Positions 60,640 through 64,000 of a stretch of DNA of 64,000 nucleotides are shown in pieces. Below the pieces are notes generated by a model, which saw only the letters and a list, made by a program, of their open reading frames with translations, did not search any database and was not told the DNA's origin. Where the stretch lies: assembly GCA_964647625.1 (NCBI GenBank), contig CAZYHZ010000006.1:1-64000 (forward strand), read 5' to 3'. The stretch's first letter is position 1, and each line of letters starts with the position of its first letter. This stretch comes from DASRJG01 sp964647625 (GTDB lineage: Bacteria; Acidobacteriota; Polarisedimenticolia; Polarisedimenticolales; DASRJG01). Both the position numbers and the translations under genes were made by a program.

Positions 60640-61658
60640 TTGGGCCTCGTGTCCGCCGGGAGATGCTCGGACCCCTGCGGGCGCATCAACAGCCGGCGCA
60701 CCGCCTCTCGGGGAGAGCCGTCCTCGTAGAGAATACGGTAAACCTCTTCCACGATCGGCATCTCGACACCCGATTTCAGCGCAAGCTCCCGTGCGCACCG
60801 CGTCGTCTTCACACCCTCGGCGACATGGGCCATGCGCCCGACGACGTCCGCGAGCCGCTCGCCGCGCCCGAGCGCGATGCCGACCTGGCGGTTTCGCGAC
60901 AGGCCGCCGGTGGCGGTCAGGACGAGATCGCCGAGGGCCGCGAGCCCCGAGAACGTCTCGGCGCTGGCGCCGCGCGCGACCCCGAGGCGCCGCATCTCCG
61001 CGAGGCCGCGGGTGATCAGAGCCGCGATCGTGTTGTGGCCGAACCCGAGCCCGTCGGCCAAGCCGGCCGCGATCGCGACGACGTTCTTGAGGGCGGCCGC
61101 GATCTGGACCCCGACGACGTCGGTGTTGGTGTAAAGGCGCAGCGACTCGCCGCCGAGTCGGTCCTGAAGCTCCCGTGCCAGCCCGCCGTCCGCTGCGGCG
61201 ACGACCACCGCGGTCGGCACGCCGCGCGCAACCTCCTCGGCGAACGACGGTCCGGACATCACCGCAATCGGCGTTCCGACGGGCAGGCAGGCGGTGGCGA
61301 CCTCGCTCGGCAGGAAGAGCGTGCCGTCTTCGATCCCCTTGGCCGCCACGACGACAGGAACCGGGCCGAGATCATCCTTCGCGCGCTCGTAGACCGCGCG
61401 GGCGAACGGCGTCGGGACCGCGAAGACGACGACCGCGGCATCGGAGATCGCGGCGGCCAGGTCATGCGTCGGCGTGACGGCGCCCGGGACCTCGATCCCC
61501 GGCAGGAACACCGGATTGTCCCGGCGCGAGAGCATCCGCTCGACGAGATCCGGCTCGTTCATCCACAGCCGGACGGGAAGGCTCCTGCGCCCGAGATTGA
61601 CCGCAAGAGCGGTCCCCCACGCGCCTCCGCCGACGATCGCGATCGCCTTGCCGCTCAT
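60636..61658 (-). CDS. gpsA: Glycerol-3-phosphate dehydrogenase [NAD(P)+]
   Basis: The enzyme makes sn-glycerol-3-phosphate from dihydroxyacetone phosphate for phospholipids. The 340 residues show the Rossmann GGGAWGTALA, AAKGIEDGT, SGPSFAEEVA, the catalytic Lys in AALKNVVAIAAGLADGL and HNTIAALITRGLAEM. The start overlaps plsY. With plsY and pgsA elsewhere it covers the early part of phospholipid synthesis. Confidence 0.95.
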   Translation of the reverse strand: MSGKAIAIVGGGAWGTALAVNLGRRSLPVRLWMNEPDLVERMLSRRDNPVFLPGIEVPGAVTPTHDLAAAISDAAVVVFAVPTPFARAVYERAKDDLGPVPVVVAAKGIEDGTLFLPSEVATACLPVGTPIAVMSGPSFAEEVARGVPTAVVVAAADGGLARELQDRLGGESLRLYTNTDVVGVQIAAALKNVVAIAAGLADGLGFGHNTIAALITRGLAEMRRLGVARGASAETFSGLAALGDLVLTATGGLSRNRQVGIALGRGERLADVVGRMAHVAEGVKTTRCARELALKSGVEMPIVEEVYRILYEDGSPREAVRRLLMRPQGSEHLPADTRPK

Positions 61659-62269
61659 CCGGACCCGTCCCCCCGCCGACGCGCGCCGCCCCCGAGCCGC
61701 GGCTCTTCGTCTCTTCGCATCCTTGCAAAGTTCTCTCTGTGGCGCCACGCGATGAGGACGGAAACTCCGAGCGCCACCGCGGCCGCGCGACGATCGGCAC
61801 AAAGCAGCCACACGGCCGGCGGCAGCAGCGCGGACGCGGCCACCGAAGCGAGCGACACAAGGCGCGTCGCTGCGAGCACCGATGCAAACACGACAGTGCA
61901 CGCTGCGGCGGCCGCCGGTGAAAGAACCGCGTACGCTCCGGCTGTCACCGCGACGCCCTTGCCGCCGCGTCCCGAAAGCCAAGGGGTGAACATCTGCCCC
62001 AGCGCCGCTCCGCCCGCCGCGGCGATTCCGGCTTCGGGACCGGCCAGCTTGACGGCCGACAGCACGGCGAGAGCGCCCTTGCCGGATTCGAGGATGAGCG
62101 CCAGGGCCGCGAAGCCCCAACCCGTGGAGCGTAAGACGTTCGTCGTGCCCGGATTCCCGCTTCCTTCCGTGCGGAGGTCCCGCCCGGTCCGCGCGCGATG
62201 GATCAGCCAGGCGAACGGCACGCTCCCGGCGGCGAACCCGATCGCGAAGCCGCCGATCCAGGGGCTCAT
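61655..62269 (-). CDS. plsY: Glycerol-3-phosphate acyltransferase PlsY
   Basis: This 204-residue polytopic enzyme acylates glycerol-3-phosphate with acyl-phosphate. Motif 1 GSVPFAWLI, motif 2 SGNPGTTNVLRSTGW and motif 3 SGRGGKGVAVTAG are visible. It is co-transcribed with gpsA, the enzyme that makes its acceptor. The last 20 residues are a charged Arg/Gly tail. Confidence 0.93.
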   Translation of the reverse strand: MSPWIGGFAIGFAAGSVPFAWLIHRARTGRDLRTEGSGNPGTTNVLRSTGWGFAALALILESGKGALAVLSAVKLAGPEAGIAAAGGAALGQMFTPWLSGRGGKGVAVTAGAYAVLSPAAAAACTVVFASVLAATRLVSLASVAASALLPPAVWLLCADRRAAAVALGVSVLIAWRHRENFARMRRDEEPRLGGGARRRGDGSG

Positions 62270-62829
62270 CGAGAGCTTTCCGCGGGCAGACGGAACACCG
62301 CGACCTCGTGATAACGCGAGCCTCCGGGCGAAGGCTCGCTGCTGAAGAGCACCATCCGGTCGGCCGCGAACGGACCGAGCTCCGGCATCTCGTGCACGGG
62401 CCGTCGCGAAGGCCGGACATCGCGGCGTGAGCGGGCCAGCGTGATGTGCCCATTGAACGGCCGGTCCTCCGGAGGGAACCCGGTCCGTCGGGCGCACTCC
62501 TCGACACGCGCGGCGAGCCGCTCGAGCGCTCGATCGGGCGAGCGGTCCTCGACCGGCGCCCACACGAGCCGCGGCCGGCCCGCGGGAAACACCCGGGGCG
62601 ATCCGACGTGAAGCGCCAGCGCACCGCATTCGTCCGCCGCGGCCAGCAGCAGCGGACGAAGGGATTCAATCCGATCGGCGCTGGTCGGCCCGAGGAATCG
62701 AAGCGTCAGATGGAGCCCGTCGTCTGCCGATGCGCGCCACGCGCGATCGCCTCCGATGAAGGCGTCCCGCGCCCGAGCCGCCACACGTCGCAATTCCTCG
62801 GGCAGCGGAAGCCCGATGAACGCCCTCAT
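62266..62829 (-). CDS. thpR: RNA 2',3'-cyclic phosphodiesterase (ThpR/LigT)
   Basis: This 2H phosphoesterase of 187 residues has two HxTx motifs, HLTL and HITL, at about residues 40 and 128. Family members open 2',3'-cyclic phosphates at RNA ends. It begins MRAFIGLPLPEELRR, the family norm. It overlaps plsY and the cinA-like gene as ATGA. Confidence 0.9.
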   Translation of the reverse strand: MRAFIGLPLPEELRRVAARARDAFIGGDRAWRASADDGLHLTLRFLGPTSADRIESLRPLLLAAADECGALALHVGSPRVFPAGRPRLVWAPVEDRSPDRALERLAARVEECARRTGFPPEDRPFNGHITLARSRRDVRPSRRPVHEMPELGPFAADRMVLFSSEPSPGGSRYHEVAVFRLPAESSR

Positions 62830-64000
62830 CGAGCGAGCAGCCGCCGGCGCAGGAGATCCAACGCGACATTGACGGCACGGCGGCGGATCAGCGCGCGGTC
62901 GCCCGGCCAGTCGAGCGCCGCGGCGCGTCCTTCGCCGGCGTCGGCCAGCGCGATGTGGACGGTGCCGACCGGCTTACCGGGCGTGGCCCCCGACGGCCCG
63001 GCGATCCCCGTGATCCCAAGACCGAATTCGGCGGAGCACGCCGCCCGGATCCCGGCCGCCATCGCCATCGCGACCGCCGCGCTGACGGCGCCGTGCCGGC
63101 GAAGCACGTCCTCCGGCACGCCGCACAGCTTGATCTTGAGATCGTCGGAGTAGGCAACGACGCCGCCCACGAACCACGAGGACGCGCCGGGCACGTCGGT
63201 GAACGCCGCTCCGAGCAGGCCGCCGGTGCACGATTCCGCGACGGCGACGTTCGCGCCGCGCTCGCCGAGAAGGCCTCCCGTCACGAAGGCCAGCGTGTCG
63301 TCGTCCGTTCCGTAGACGTCGATCCCCAGGCGCTCCTTCATGGCGTCGGCGACTTGCGACGCATGGGCCGCTGCGTCGGCGGGGTCGCCGCCTCTCGCGG
63401 TCACGAGCAGCTCGACCGTTCCCGCCGACGCGAGGATCGTCGTCGTGGTGAGCGGGGTCCCGTAGAGATCGCGAACCAGGTCGTCGACGTAGGATTCGGG
63501 CCGGCCGGCGATCCGGAGCGTGATCCGTGCAATCGCCGAACGCGCGCGCGCGTGGAGCTTGGGTGCGACCGCACCGTCGAACATCGCCATCATCTCGGCG
63601 GGAACGCCGGGGAGGACGGCGAGCAGGCGTCCTTCCCTTTCGAGCGACATTCCCGGCGCCGACCCGAGTGCGTTGGGAATCCAATTCGCCCCCGCGAGCC
63701 GGTCGGCTTGGAGCGCCTGCCGGTCCGAAGGTTTCCGCCCGCGCGAGAGGAACAGCGATTCGACGTGGCGGACCATCTCGGGATCGCGCGTGAGCGGCAA
63801 GCCGAGCGCGAGCGAAAGACCCTCGCGCGTCCGGTCGTCGTCGGTCGGCCCCAAGCCTCCCGTCGTGACGATGATGTCGGCGGACCGAAAGGCCGATAGG
63901 ACGGCCGAGGCGATCCTCGCCGCATCGTCGTCGACCGCGATGCGCCCGACCGTCTCGACCCCGCAATCGGCCAGGCGCGCGATCAGCCAATCGGAGTTGC
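62826..64000 (-). CDS. cinA: CinA family protein, truncated by the window edge
   Basis: About 391 residues are visible; the first 20 or so lie beyond the window. The N-terminal MoCF-like domain shows NSDWLIARLAD and TTGGLGPTDDDRTRE. A KH-like middle follows and the C-terminal CinA domain has VAVAESCTGGLLGA and GITGIAGPSGATPGKPVGTV. The C-terminal domain deamidates NMN in PncC. The N-terminal domain in some lineages acts on ADP-ribose. Competence and pyridine nucleotide recycling are both possible roles. Confidence 0.92.
   Translation of the reverse strand, partial: NSDWLIARLADCGVETVGRIAVDDDAARIASAVLSAFRSADIIVTTGGLGPTDDDRTREGLSLALGLPLTRDPEMVRHVESLFLSRGRKPSDRQALQADRLAGANWIPNALGSAPGMSLEREGRLLAVLPGVPAEMMAMFDGAVAPKLHARARSAIARITLRIAGRPESYVDDLVRDLYGTPLTTTTILASAGTVELLVTARGGDPADAAAHASQVADAMKERLGIDVYGTDDDTLAFVTGGLLGERGANVAVAESCTGGLLGAAFTDVPGASSWFVGGVVAYSDDLKIKLCGVPEDVLRRHGAVSAAVAMAMAAGIRAACSAEFGLGITGIAGPSGATPGKPVGTVHIALADAGEGRAAALDWPGDRALIRRRAVNVALDLLRRRLLAR

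Overview
The window is a GC-rich, gene-dense bacterial chromosome segment, mostly leftward-transcribed in long operons whose genes overlap by 1-8 bases (ATGA, GTGA, TTGA, CTGA). It suggests a Gram-negative soil or subsurface lineage: there is a lipidated secretin, lipoproteins, an NtrB/NtrC-type pair, CarD, a multiheme c-type lipoprotein and DUF4139/DUF1326/DUF2752 proteins. The combination of a PilMNO/secretin cluster with a cohesin-tailed secretin, CarD and palindromic repeats built on GGGGACA looks most like Acidobacteriota (Thermoanaerobaculia/Holophagae-like). That placement is inference, because there is no rRNA in the window.

Layout. 1-3084: mutS2 and pgsA, then divergent pilT (retraction ATPase with a coiled-coil tail). 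4693-12196: one leftward operon running thrC, amidohydrolase, folB, queD, folE, SPOR-SpoIID protein, small membrane protein, miaA, hfq. 12261-14866: a PDZ-alpha/beta-hydrolase and a DUF4139 protein. 14879-17586: an accessory stretch (HicB-like antitoxin, two small secreted proteins, methyltransferase, hydrolase). 17601-20869: tyrS, M28 peptidase, DUF1326 protein. 20929-28655: radC, purN, purM, purF, purB, a metallo-beta-lactamase-fold enzyme, dut and an M16 peptidase. 28677-41344: a type IV pilus/type II secretion-like machine headed by an ECF sigma factor and its putative anti-sigma factor (secreted NolW-like protein, GspF/PilC, GspE/PilB, PilM, PilN, PilO, PilP-like, secretin, two canonical pseudopilins, an Ig-like lipoprotein, an atypical pseudopilin). 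41534-48159: proteostasis and regulation (carD, NFACT/RqcH-like protein, flippase-like membrane protein, nrdR, hsp20, lon). 48286: tRNA-Leu(CAA). 48387-53870: oligoendopeptidase F, DUF2752 and YIP1 membrane proteins, a phosphoesterase and a gluzincin-like TPR protein. 54039-57515: a two-component pair and a 36-residue membrane peptide. 57715-59703: octaheme cytochrome with HEAT/TPR tail. 59851-64000: YwqE/CpsB-type PHP phosphatase, gpsA, plsY, thpR and cinA (cut by the window edge).

The most unusual non-coding content is a family of hairpin elements sharing a GGGGACA core. One member is inserted in frame inside the amidohydrolase. Others abut the stop codons of mutS2, lon and the gene ending at 53870, the last as a 72-bp perfect inverted repeat. 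A second repeat family, heptamers of the ACTCTYG type, sits between convergent gene pairs at 50.2 and 59.8 kb. No associated transposase (such as a RAYT) is in the window.

The pilus/secretion cluster is the best candidate for an incompletely described system. It has its own sigma/anti-sigma module, a lipidated TPR-secretin with a C-terminal cohesin-like domain, a pseudopilin with a five-fold GGLN tail and an Ig-like lipoprotein, all in one transcription unit. No stretch longer than about 200 bases lacks a gene or a recognisable repeat.
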